Part shown: positions 1 to 12,400 of the stretch, piece by piece | How the letters are laid out: the number at the start of each line of letters is the position of its first letter | How positions within the stretch are numbered: position 1 is the first letter of the stretch | Assembly (NCBI RefSeq): GCF_027942865.1 | Contig: NC_134515.1 | Location: forward strand, 2,672,839-2,736,838 | Origin: Odontesthes bonariensis | Taxonomy: Eukaryota; Chordata; Actinopteri; Atheriniformes; Atherinopsidae | DNA length: 64,000 bases | Direction of reading: 5' to 3' | Notes under the pieces: model-generated | Database searches by the model: none | The model's input: the letters and a program-made list of their open reading frames with translations, nothing else | Told to the model about the DNA's origin: nothing | Program-made: the position numbers and the translations under genes

Positions 1-51
1 TCCAATCCTCAGGGCTGAAGAAGCTGCTTGTTTCCATGTAGTCAGCCTGAC

Positions 52-1079
52 CGGCACATACGGAGCATTTAGTGGTACATACGGAGCATTTAGTGGTACA
101 TACGGAGCATTTAGTGGTACATACGGAGCATTTAGTGGTACATACGGACCATTGAGTGGAATATACGGAGCACACAGTGGTACATACGGACCATACAGTG
201 GTACATACGGAGCATTTAGTGGTACATACGGACCATTGAGTGGAATATACGGAGCACACAGTGGTACATACGGACCCCACAGTGGTACATACGGACCATT
301 TAGTGGTACATACGGACCATTTAGTGGTACATACGGACCATTTAGTGGTACATACGGACCCCACAGTGGTACATACGGACCATTTAGTGGTATATACGGA
401 GCACACAGTGGTACATACGGACCATTTAGTGGTACATACGGACCCCACAGTGGTACATACGGACCATTTAGTGGTACATACGGACCATTTAGTGGTACAT
501 ACGGACCCCACAGTGGTACATACGGACCATTTAGTGGTATATACGGAGCACACAGTGGTACATACGGACCCCACAGTGGTACATACGGACCATTTAGTGG
601 TACATACGGACCATTTAGTGGTACATACGGAGCACACAGTGGTACATACGGACCATTTAGTGGTAAATACGGACCATTTAGTGGTACATACGGACCATTT
701 AGTGGTAAATACGGACCACTTAGTGGTAAATATGGACCATTGAGTGGTACATACGGACCATTGAGTGGTACATACGGAGCACACAGTGGTACATACGGAC
801 CATTCAGTGGTACATACGGACCATTTAGTGGTACATACGGACCATTTAGTGGTAAATACGGACCACTTAGTGGTAAATATGGACCATTGAGTGGTACATA
901 CGGACCATTTAGTGGTACATACGGAGCACACAGTGGTACATACGGACCATTTAGTGGTACATACGGAGCACACAGTGGTACATACGGACCATTTAGTGGT
1001 AAATACGGACCACTTAGTGGTAAATATGGACCATTTAGTGGTACATACGGACCACTTAGTGGTACATACGGACCCCACT
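52..1079. repeat. 21-bp minisatellite (about 49 units) in the last hm13 intron
   Basis: The unit is close to GGTACATACGGACCATTTAGT, with variant classes ending in ACCATT, AGCACAC, ACCCCAC or ACCACTT. Because 21 is divisible by 3 and the plus strand lacks stops, a 309-codon open frame runs through it (SGTYGPF-type heptapeptides). No splice sites, promoter or homologue support a protein. The array lies on the 3' side of hm13 exon 10, so it is intronic, assuming the final exon lies further left. Confidence 0.95.
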
Positions 1080-1144
1080 GATGAGAATCGGTGCCCCGCC
1101 CACAGGACGTGATAAGCAGGAGAGTGGTTACCACGGCAACTCAC

Positions 1145-1230
1145 CTGAACATCTCCGTGAGCTCTCCTTTGAGCAGCGCGACTATGACGGGGAAGCCGAC
1201 GCAGGCGGGGACCAGGTAAAGCAGAGCGGG
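1145..1230 (-). CDS. hm13: hm13 exon 10 (PAL motif)
   Basis: Encodes residues 329-356, beginning PALLYLVPACVGFPVIVALL and ending TEMF plus two bases of a serine codon. The acceptor is CCGCAG and the donor GTGAGT. P329-A330-L331 is the conserved PAL motif that contributes to the presenilin/SPP active site. Phase 2 at the 3' end calls for one more exon outside the window. Confidence 0.97.
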
Positions 1231-3391
1231 CTGCGGAGAGACGACCGACTGATCAATGCTTTTACTTCTTTAGGGAGTCAGACATCATTTAACAACAAAT
1301 CAGTCGACTTGACGGCCTCACGGCGTCCGACCCGGCGCCTCGTACCTGTGCGTGTTTGAAGGTGTGCATGACGAAGATGGTAAGGCCCAGTCCGAAGATG
1401 TAGGCCAGGAAGCTGGAGTAGAAATACGTCCTGCTGTTCTTGTTCAAGCTGCAGACACAGACACGGATCCGGGTGAAAACAGAGCTTTAGATCACCAGAG
1501 CTTCAGAGAGAAGCCGTCTCTGGGCGGGACGGTACCTGACGTCGAAGCGCAGCAGCAGGGCGATGAAGATGCCGGGGATGACGATGTCTCCCAGCCCCAG
1601 CATGGCAAAGTTACTGGCTTCCAGTCCTCTCTCCAGCAGGTCCTGAGGGAACACCACTGCAGGACAGAGAGGAACACCGTCAGAGTGGGTGGTGCAGGTC
1701 AACCAGATACTGTGTAACGGCGCCTCTCGAGCAAAGGCTTCGTCGAGTCAAAGCTGTCGGCGAGCCCCGACATGAGGAATCTGTGTGGCAGGAGGCCGCG
1801 GCAACCGCGCCTCAATAGCTGGATGGTAGCTTGCTAGGTGAGCCCTAAAATAATTTGCGTTTCCTTGTTTTACTTTAATCGTTTTGCCACAGATTTTACA
1901 GATCGCCTCATTTAAATTGTCTGGTTCCCCCTTTTCATTTGGCTGAAAGCCAAAATGTTAGCAAAGGGGCGAAGTAGCATTTAGTTTTGATACCAGTGCA
2001 ACTGCCATTGGCTGTGTTCGAAACCGCATACTACATGCTGCATACTCATCGATCAGACAGTATAAGGAGTGTTTACCCACAATGCATTTCGCTCCTGCCC
2101 GAGCCGAAATCAGCCGGCCTGAAGCTGATTTCCTTTAAGCTCTAAACTCTGTAAACTTTAGCAACATTTGAAACATTTTCAGGTGAGAAAGTAGTCGTTT
2201 AGATCCCCAACGTGTTGAAAACCTGACAAAATACCGGCTGTTTACAATTTTGTTCCCACGAATTCGGCGCTACTAAAGCTAGCCGCAGTGAGCTAACGCA
2301 CTTCTGGTTATTTTCACAAAATAAAATACCCGTTGCCTTTAATCATAGGGAAAGCCATTACCATACAATTGGTGCTTTTGTTTTGAAAACAGGAAGTGAA
2401 CCTACCCTCGTTGTAGCTAGCTTGAAACTGCCGTTTTGACAGGAAATGACGATCGGCGACGTCACGTTACGTTGCATCTTGGGTAGTTTGAGTATGAGTA
2501 GTAACGTCATGATGCATACCCAACATTTCAGAGAATCTAGTATGCATCCGGGAACTTCTCCTAACTCAAACTCGCATACTAACTCAGAAAGTCAGTAGGA
2601 GTAGTAGGAGAAGTATGCGGTTTCGAACACAGCCATTGCCCATCATGAATCGCGGTGGGCTTCTTCATATACCGATATTTCAACGGGCTATGGCCACATG
2701 CCATCAGAGCTGGGCTGAACGGCGCTTATGGGCGTGGAGCCGCTCACATGCACAGACACGTCACCAGTCTCACGTACTCACATTTGATTGGTGCCTCGAA
2801 CGACTTTGCAACCGTTACCATGACGTTGGTCCCGAACACCTGAGGAGTGACAGAACAGGTGTGATTATGCAGTCATGTGACTCATTCATCATCAATGTTT
2901 GCGTTTACTTCTCAGGATTTATTTCACGGCCGTGTTTATCTACGGATCAATTCATTAAAACATTGATTAAAGTGTTGCTGATCAGAGATTCGGTTTGTTG
3001 TCACTTAGCAACAGACTGATGATGATGAGGAGGATGAAGCTCGTCTCGACTCACCCAGAACACGTCGTAGACGAAGAGCCCCCCCAGCAGGATGCAGCCG
3101 GTGCTGACGTTGTTCAGGTGGAGCAGCTCCACCCCGTTCAGGGCGAACGCCAGGCCGAACAGGTTATTGGCTATCCAGTGCTGTGATGTCACAGCAGACA
3201 GGTTAGTGGCTGTTCCGTCCGAACAGGTGAATTAAACTCGTTTATTTTATTTAAATAAAATGGCTCAATGAATAACTTAATGAGACAATAAACAGGAAGA
3301 TAAACATTATAAATTAATATTTCTGATTTAATTTAAACAGTTTTCATTTTTTATTTCAATGACATTTAATACTAATGATGTAATTTATCAG

Positions 3392-3448
<57 letters not shown>

Positions 3449-6400
3449 TTTTTATTCAGTAAACAGGGTTGTCAACACAAAGTTAAATTAAAGCAGAAAC
3501 ATAAGAATCATAAATATCACAAAGATATCATAAATACAGCTTTTTCTGCATTTGTTTTGGCAGTGTCGGCCCTCCATACCAACGACATCATCTCCCACAC
3601 AGGTGATGACGTCGTTGTTTCTTCCCAGTCAGACTTTACCTTTTTGAGCAGGTACCAGACCCCCACCACGCTGCTGATGACCAGACACACCAGGTTCTTG
3701 GTGTCAAACTCATAATTCACTATTTCTGTGGAGAGATGAGAGATTGGGTTACATTTTAAATGATATATGCTCCCAGGAACAGGAAGAAGGAGTTTTACGC
3801 CTCAGACGCCCTGATATATGCTCCCAGGAACAGGAAGAAGGAGTTTTACGCCTCAGACGCCCTGATATATGCTCCCAGGAACAGGAAGAAGGAGTTTTAC
3901 GCCTCAGACGCCCTGATATATGCTCCCAGGAACAGGAAGAAGGAGTTTTACACCTCAGACGCCCTGATATATGCTCCCAGGAACAGGAAGAAGGAGTTTT
4001 ACACCTCAGACGCCCTGATATATGCTCCCAGGAACAGGAAGAAGGAGTTTTACACCTCAGACGCCCTGATATATGCTCCCAGGAACAGGAAGGAGTTTAA
4101 CACCTCAGACGCCCTTATATATGCTCCCAGGAACAGGAAGAAGGAGTTTTACACCTCAGACGCCCTTATATATGCTCCCAGGAACAGGAAGAAGGAGTTT
4201 AACACCTCAGACGCCCTGATTTATGCTCCCAGGAACAGGAAGAAGGAGTTTTACACTTCAGACGCCCCGATATATGCTCCCAGGAACAGGAAGAAGGAGT
4301 TTTACACCTCAGACGCCCCGATATATGCTCCCAGGAACAGGAAGAAGGAGTTTTACACCTCAGACGCCCTGATATATGCTCCCAGGAACAGGAAGAAGGA
4401 GTTTTACACCTCACACGCCCTGATATATGCTCCCAGGAACAGGAAGAAGGAGTTTTACACCTCAGACGCCCTGATATATGCTCCCAGGAAGAAGGAGTTT
4501 TACACCTCAGACGCCCCGATATATGCTCCCAGGAACAGGAAGAAGGAGTTTTATACCTCAGACGCCCTGATATATGCTCCCAGGAACAGGAAGAAGGAGT
4601 TTTACACCTCAGATGCCCCGATATATGCTCCCAGGAACAGGAAGAAGGAGTTTTACACTTCAGACGCCCTGATATATGCTCCCAGGAACAGGAAGAAGGA
4701 GTTTTACACCTCAGACGCCCTTATATATGCTCCCAGGAACAGGAAGAAGGAGTTTTACACCTCAGACGCCCTGATATATGCTCCCAGGAACAGGAAGAAG
4801 GAGTTTTACACCTCAGACGCCCTGATATATGCTCCCAGGAACAGGAAGAAGGAGTTTTACGCCTCAGACGCCCTGATATATGCTCCCAGGAACAGGAAGA
4901 AGGAGTTTAACACCTCAGACGCCCTGATATATGCTCCCAGGAACAGGAAGAAGGAGTTTTACGCCTCAGACGCCCTGATATATGCTCCCAGGAACAGGAA
5001 GAAGGAGTTTTACACCTCAGACGCCCTGATATATGCTCCCAGGAACAGGAAGAAGGAGTTTAACACCTCAGACGCCCTGATATATGCTCCCAGGAACAGG
5101 AAGAAGGAGTTTAACACCTCAGACGCCCCGATATATGCTCCCAGGAACAGGAAGAAGGAGTTTTACGCCTCAGACGCCCCGATATATGCTCCCAGGAACA
5201 GGAAGAAGGAGTTTTACGCCTCAGACGCCCTGATATATGCTCCCAGGAACAGGAAGAAGGAGTTTTACGCCTAAGACGCCCTGATATATGCTCCCAGGAA
5301 CAGGAAGAAGGAGCTTTACAGCTCAGACGCCCTGATATATGCTCCCAGGAACAGGAAGAAGGAGTTTTACGCCTAAGACGCCCTGATATATGCTCCCAGG
5401 AACAGGAAGAAGGAGTTTTACACCTCAGACGCCCTGATATATGCTCCCAGGAACAGGAAGAAGGAGTTTTACACCTCACACGCCCTGATATATGCTCCCA
5501 GGAACAGGAAGAAGGAGTTTTACACCTCACACGCCCTGATATATGCTCCCAGGAACAGGAAGAAGGAGTTTTACACTTCAGACGCCCCGATATATGCTCC
5601 CAGGAACAGGAAGAAGGAGTTTTACACCTCAGACGCCCTGTATGTTCAGTGTTTCCAGAGGAAAAGTTTAAACCCCCCGAGAAGCTCCACAAAGAAATTC
5701 AACTCACCTTCTTTGGACTCTCCGGAGCCCTGAGTGAAGAGCAGCTGGTACTGCTTGTTTGGTATGGAGGCCGGAAAGACTGCGGACATCAGAGGACTGA
5801 GACAGAAAACAACTGGTCAGACTGATGAATGTGACGGGTCAGAACTCAGAGTGTGTGTCGGCTCACCTCATGGTGTGAGACAGAGCCAGGACGCCCAGCG
5901 CGAAGAAGTAGACCGACAGCAGCAGGTTGATGTACTCTTGGGAAAAAACCTGCGATTCAACAAACAGTCAGTGAGAAGCTGAGCACGGGGCCCAGGGCTG
6001 TGTTCGAAACCGCATACTTCTCCTACTACTCCTACAAACTTTCTGAGTTAGTATGTGAGTTTGAGTAAGCGAGAAGTTCCCGGATGCATACTAGATTCTC
6101 CTAAATGTTGGGTATGCATCATGAGGTTACTACAAATACTCAAACTACCCAAGATGCAACGTAACGTGACGTCGCCGATCGTCATTTCCTGTCAAAACGG
6201 CAGTTTCAAGCTAGCTACAATGAGGGTAGGTTCACTTCCTGTTTTCAAAACAAAAGCACCAATTGTATGGTAATGGCTTTCCCTATGATAAAAGGCAACG
6301 GGTATTTTATTTTGTGAAAATAACAGGAAGTGCGTTAGCTCACTGCGGCTAGCTTTAGTAGCGCCGAATTCGTGGGAACAAAATCGTAAACAGCCGGTAT

Positions 6401-9400
6401 TTTGTCAGGTTTTCAACACGTTGGGGATCTAAAAGACTACTTTCTCGCCTGAAAATGTTTCAAATGTTGCTAAAGTTTACAGAGTTTAGAGCTTAAAGTT
6501 GCAGTCTGCAACTCTTTTTCAAGCATAATGCCTGGAACTGTCCGGGGATTCTGAAAGTAGTACATTAAATACCCCAATACAAAAGAAAATGAGTTCTCTA
6601 GGTCCCCTATATGTCCCGCTAGGTCCCTCCAAAGCCAGCAGGTTTGTTTACAAAATTGCAGACCGGACCGGTAAAAGGTAACCAATCAGGTTACGAGCTG
6701 GGCTCTGCTGCCTGTCAATCACCGATTGTGCACGCGCGATACAAGGTAGGCTCGTCCCCACGCTTATTTATCTGGACTATTGAACTTCATTACGGGCTAG
6801 TCTACTTACTGTGTCTTCCATGATCGCAAATGACAGGTGAGTTGATGAATGAGGAGTCGCGTACGCGCATCTGGCGTGCACGAGTTCTCATGTGTTTTGA
6901 TGGGGTGGGACAGGAAGTTGAATAACTTTTTATTTTTCGGTTAAAAAATAAGCATTTCTTGCATTTTGCGACTACGGAGGTCACCGTTTTCAACTTCAAG
7001 CGTTCTGATAGATCATGTAAACTCTTAAAATGCCAAAAATTAGGACTTTACGTATGACAACAACAAATCCTGCAGCTTTAAGGGAAATCAGCTTCAGGCC
7101 GGCTGATTTCAGCTCGGGCAGGAGCGAAATGCATTGTGGGTAAACGCTCTGCATACAGTCTGATCGATGAGTATGCAGTATGTAGTATGCAGTATGCAGT
7201 ATGTAATATGTAATATGTAGTATGCAGTATGCAGCATGTAGTATGCAGTATGCAGTACGTAGTATGTAGTATGTAGTATGCAAGTATGTAGTATGCAAGT
7301 ATGTAAGTATGTAGTATGTAGTATGCAAGTATGTAAGTATGTAGTATGTAGTATGCAAGTATGTAAGTATGTAGTATGTAGTATGCAGTATGCAGTATGT
7401 AGTATGTAAGTATGTAGTATGCAGTAAGTAGTATGTAGTATGCAGTATGTAGTATGCAGTATGCAGTATGCAGTATGCAAGTATGTAGTATGTAAGTATG
7501 TAGTATGCAGTAAGTAGTATGTAGTATGCAGTATGCAGTATGCAGTATGTAGTATGCAAGTATGTAGTATGCAAGTATGTAGTATGCAAGTATGTAAGTA
7601 TGTAAGTATGTAGTATGCAAGTATGTAGTATGTAGTATGCAATATGTAAGTATGCAGTATGTAGTATGCAGTATGCAAGTATGTAAGTATGTAGTATGTA
7701 GTATGCAATATGTAAGTATGTAGTATGCAGTAAGTAGTATGTAGTATGCAGTATGTAGTATGCAGTATGTAGTATGTAGTATGTAGTATGCAGTATGTAG
7801 TATGTAGTATGCAGTATGCAAGTATGTAGTATGTAGTATGCAGTATGTAGTATGCAGTATGTAGTATGCAGTATGTAGTATGTAGTATGCAGTATGTAGT
7901 ATGCAGTATGCAGTATGTAGTATGTAGTATGCAGTATGTAGTATGCAGTATGTAGTATGTAGTATGCAGTATGCAGTATGTAGTATGTAGTATGCAGTAT
8001 GTAGTATGCAGTATGTAGTATGCAGTATGCAGTATGTAGTATGCAGTATGTAGTATGTAGTATGCAGTATGTAGTATGCAGTATGCAGTATGCAGTATGT
8101 AGTATGCAGTATGTAGTATGCAGTATGCAGTATGTAGTATGCAGTATGCAGTATGTAGTATGTAGTATGCAGTATGTAGTATGTAGTATGCAGTATGTAG
8201 AATGTAGTATGCAGTATGTAGTATGCAGTATGCAGTATGCAGTATGTAGTATGCAGTATGTAGTATGCAGTATGTAGTATGTAGTATGCAGTATGCAGTA
8301 TGCAGTATGTAGTATGCAGTATGTAGTATGCAGTATGCAGTATGTAGTATGTAGTATGTAGTATGCAGTATGCAGTATGCAGTATGTAGTATGTAGTATG
8401 TAGTATGTAGTATGCAGTATGCAGTATGTAGTATGCAGTATGCAGTATGTAGTATGCAGTATGTAGTATGCAGTATGTAGTATGCAGTATGCAGTATGCA
8501 GTATGTAGTATGTAGTATGCAGTATGTAGTATGTAGTATGCAGTATGTAGTATGCAGTTTCGAACACAGCCCAGGAGACCCCTGCAGCGAGGCCCAGGAG
8601 ATCCCAACTCACCTTGAAGAAGAGGTAGAGCCCAAACAGGGTGCAGCTGGCGATGATGGGGAAGCGGGCGGCGTCCCGGCTGGTGATGGTCTCCGGCATG
8701 TCGGCGGAGTTCTGAGAGGAAGAAGAAGAGCAGAGAGAGGATGAGGAGGGGAGATGATTAAAAACACTGAAGAAGAAACTGAACCAAACCCGAGTTTATG
8801 TTGCGACTCTGATAATAAACTCGGAGATCATTTATGTTTTAAGAATCTGTTCAGTGGGTAATAGGTCTGAACCCACGAGTGTTCACCTTTAAAACACAGA
8901 AACAACACGACTTCTTCTGTGACATCATTCGGTCTGTAATCGGCGTTCTGACAGAAAACAGCTTGATGACACCAAGTGTTTCCCGCTGGTGACTTCAGAC
9001 GCTCAGATACGGGATGTTTCCACCATGTGTCCGCTTTAAAGAAGCCGCTTCAGCTTCAATCTCAGCTGATCCTCCCTCATCATCCAGAGCAGCTCCGGTT
9101 CTGGTTCTGGATCCAGTTCTGGGAAGGCTCCAACTTTCCTCCATAATCAGAACCGATGGCCCCGTATCAGATTTCAGTGTGAACGGGTCACCGTACTGAA
9201 CCAACCTAACTCAGAGAACACAGACTCCACCAGATCCAGGAATTATCCCCCAAACGCTCATTAACTCCAGACCTGTGGAGGCGCCGATCCAATCTGTATC
9301 CGATCAATGACCACGTACTGATGAGAACCAAATCAGAACCGAAAACAATGGACTCTGTGATGAAAAATATCTGATCCGACGCCTCGGAGCCTCGTTTGAT

Positions 9401-12400
9401 TCCCCTTACAGCTCACGTTTCGCACGGATTCTTTTTAGTGTGACACAACCCGCTTACAGGCAGTGGCTGTGTTCCAAACCGCATACTTCTCCTACTACTC
9501 ATACTAACTTTCTGAGTTAGTATGCGAGTTTGAGTAAGCAGAAGTTCCTGGATGCATACTAGATTCTCCGAAATGTTGGGTATGCATCATGAGGTTACTA
9601 CTCATACTCAAACTACCCAAGATGCAACGTAACATGACGTCGCCGATCGTCATTTCCTGTCAAAACGGCAGTTTCAAGCTAGCTACAACGAGGGTAGGTT
9701 CACTTCCTGTTTTCAAAACAAAAGCACCAATTGTATGGTAATGGCTTTCCCTGTGATAAAAGGCAACGGGTATTTTATTTTGTGAAAATAACAGGAAGTG
9801 CGTTGCTCACTGCGGCTAGCTTTAGTAGCGCCGAATTCGTGGGAACAAAATTGTAAACAGCCGGTATTTTGTCAGGTTTTCAACACGTTGGGGATCTAAA
9901 CGACTACTTTCTCTCCTGAAAATGTTTCAAATGTTGCTAAAGTTTACAGAGTTTAGAGCTTAAGGGAAATCAGCTTCAGGCCGGCTGATTTCGGCTCGGG
10001 CAGGAGCGAAATGCATTGTGGGTAAACGCTTTGCATACTGTCTGATCGATCACTATGCAGTATGCAGTATGCAGTATGTAGTATGCAATATGTAGTATGT
10101 AGTATGTAGTATGGGGTTTTGAACACAGCTAAACTTTGTCACTTCCTCTTCTTTGGTGTTCAACAGAAACTTTATTGTTCTGCAGACAGAACAGCCATTA
10201 AAGCAGAACTCAGACGGTTCTCTTCACATCTGTTTCGGGACCAGATCTGGGGTCCGTTTCACGTAGCAGGTTCAACCAACTCTGAGTCTATTCCTGATCT
10301 CTGAGTTGATCTACTCTGAGATAGAAAACTCTGAGTTTTCGGTTCCAGAAACGCTGATTTGAGTGAGTTTAATCAACTCTGAGTAGGTTCACCTTGAGTT
10401 TAGCGTGTGCACCACAACTTCAAAAAGCCAGCATCAATGGAGCCCCGATTCCACGAGTCACCATGGCAACGGGGAAGAGGAGGGGCTACGTTTTTCACCA
10501 ACCTCGAATTGGAAATCTTAATGCGCTCATACGGCGAGTTTCAATACGTTTTTAGAAATAAGTGCAACACAGCTGCAGCAGCAAAAGTGTAAGTTTAAAT
10601 GTAGTCCTTTGCAATCACAATAATATTACAGGGAAACTGCTTGAATGGTAGCCCATTCATTTATTTCATTTAGGTGCAATCCCGCGGGGGAGAAGCGCTC
10701 TTGGCAGCAGTTTAAGATGAAATATAAAAACATTGTTCAAACAGGTGAGACCTCGGCATGGAGGTACCTCATTTTCATCATGTTTTACACTGTAAAATAA
10801 ATATTAAGTGGCTATTTGACTGCAGTTATTTTATTCCCAACATAAAGCTGTTTTCACACACATAAACTATGTCTTCCCATCTATATCATCCATCCATCCA
10901 TTGTCTATACCGCTGAATCCGTCAGTCGGGTCGCGGGGGGGCTGGAGCCTATCCCAGCGGTCAATGGGCAAGAGGCGGGGTACACCCTGGACAGGCCGCC
11001 AGTCCATCACAGGGCCACATAGAGACAAACCAGACAAACAACCATACACACTCACAGTCACTCCTAAGGACAATTTAGAGTCACCACCTATATCATGTTC
11101 TGTTAAATAATTAAGCCTATTTAAACTAACACAGACTTCTACTGAGCCAACAGAAAGAAGGCAGATGCCCGTAAAACGGGTGGTGGCCACCACCTCTAAC
11201 GGGAGGGCAGTGGCTGAGGGAATCCACCCCCAAGACACGAGTGCCTTTATAAAATATGATAGGCCTATATATGTCTTTTTTAAGCCTATTCATACAAATA
11301 TTTATTTGTCTTTTATGTCTTTTTTTTCTTTTGTCCCAACACATTCTGATGGTGCCGCTCAAAAAGATAATTGTCTGTAAATGCAAAAATCTATGCGGTC
11401 TGATAACCATCTCCGACGAATATTTATTTCTCTGCGCAATAATGCTGCACCTTCATCCACGGGATCGTTGTCAAAAGGACATGTTCGTGAAAAAAGTCGC
11501 CTCCTACTGTGCCTGATGGACTTATAGAAGAACTCGCTCTGCTGACTGAACGAATGAGGAAATCAAATGTCATGTGTGGCTGAAAGAGGGCGGAGACAGA
11601 AAGAAACTCAAGGTTTCTTGAGTAAAACCTGGTCCCGACCAGGTTAGGTTCAGAGAGTCTGTTACTACGGTAACTGACCGAGAGGTTAAGTTACCTCCCT
11701 TTGTGAAACGGAAAACTCAGGGTTTCCCTCATTTCAGGGTTAACCTACTCAGAGTTTTCACTAAACCTGCTACGTGAAACGGACCTCTGAGGCGTCCTCA
11801 CAGGAAACAGATGCGTGTTCACGTCTGAGGAAGAAGTCAGGGAAGCACTCGGCCTGAGACGAGCTGCTGAATCTGAAAGATCAATAACTAAACCCAGTTA
11901 ATATCACTGAGAACACATTCTGGGTTCCAGCAGCTGTGTCCCAATCAGCAAACATCTGGCCGGAGTTCACCCGGTTCAGCCCGTGTGTGCTCAGGCTCGT
12001 CCTTGGACAGCAACACGTGACCTGCTGTCAGCCAACAGAGAGTCAGAGAGTCACCTCCATCTATATTCTCCTCCGTCTCCTCCCCCCCCGAGACTCAAAC
12101 TGGGACAGAGGAGGAGAAGCTGCTCCGATTGTTCAGTCTGAACATTTATCATTCATCGAGTAAACTGTGAAAACATCTGTTTCCATCAGTCTGAGTCCAC
12201 GTTCGGAGCAGGAATCAGAGGTTTGACTGGAGCTGAGCTGATCTGTTAGTGGGTTAAACACAGAAAACCTCACACCTGTTAGTGAGTCAGCTGGAAAAAA
12301 CACTCAGAAATCTGATGATTTAACATCTGATGTGACAAATCTGCTGAATCTTCAACAGTTTTCTGCTTCCTTCTATAAAATATCTCCTTTGTTTTTCCTC

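Larger units (their letters stand above)
10251..11785. mobile_element. Harbinger-like DNA transposon remnant with Myb/SANT-like exon
   Basis: Inverted ends GGTCCGTTTCACGTAGCAGG and CCTGCTACGTGAAACGGACC, followed by further inverted similarity (CTCTGAGTAGGTT-type blocks). Inside is a two-exon coding remnant (separate entry) and a fragment of another repeat. About 1.5 kb and non-autonomous, since no transposase nuclease domain was seen. The superfamily is inferred from the Myb-like protein typical of Harbinger elements; a clear 3-bp target duplication was not found. Confidence 0.65.

Noticed and set aside
3760..5274. 504-codon ORF as a repetitive protein
   Set aside because: Lies between hm13 exons 4 and 5, antisense, and explained by the 51-bp unit length.
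6996..8699. 567-codon and 509-codon minus-strand ORFs (ILHTTYC repeats)
   Set aside because: The only real coding part is hm13 exon 2 at 8613-8711. The rest is stop-free heptamer array in a transposon.
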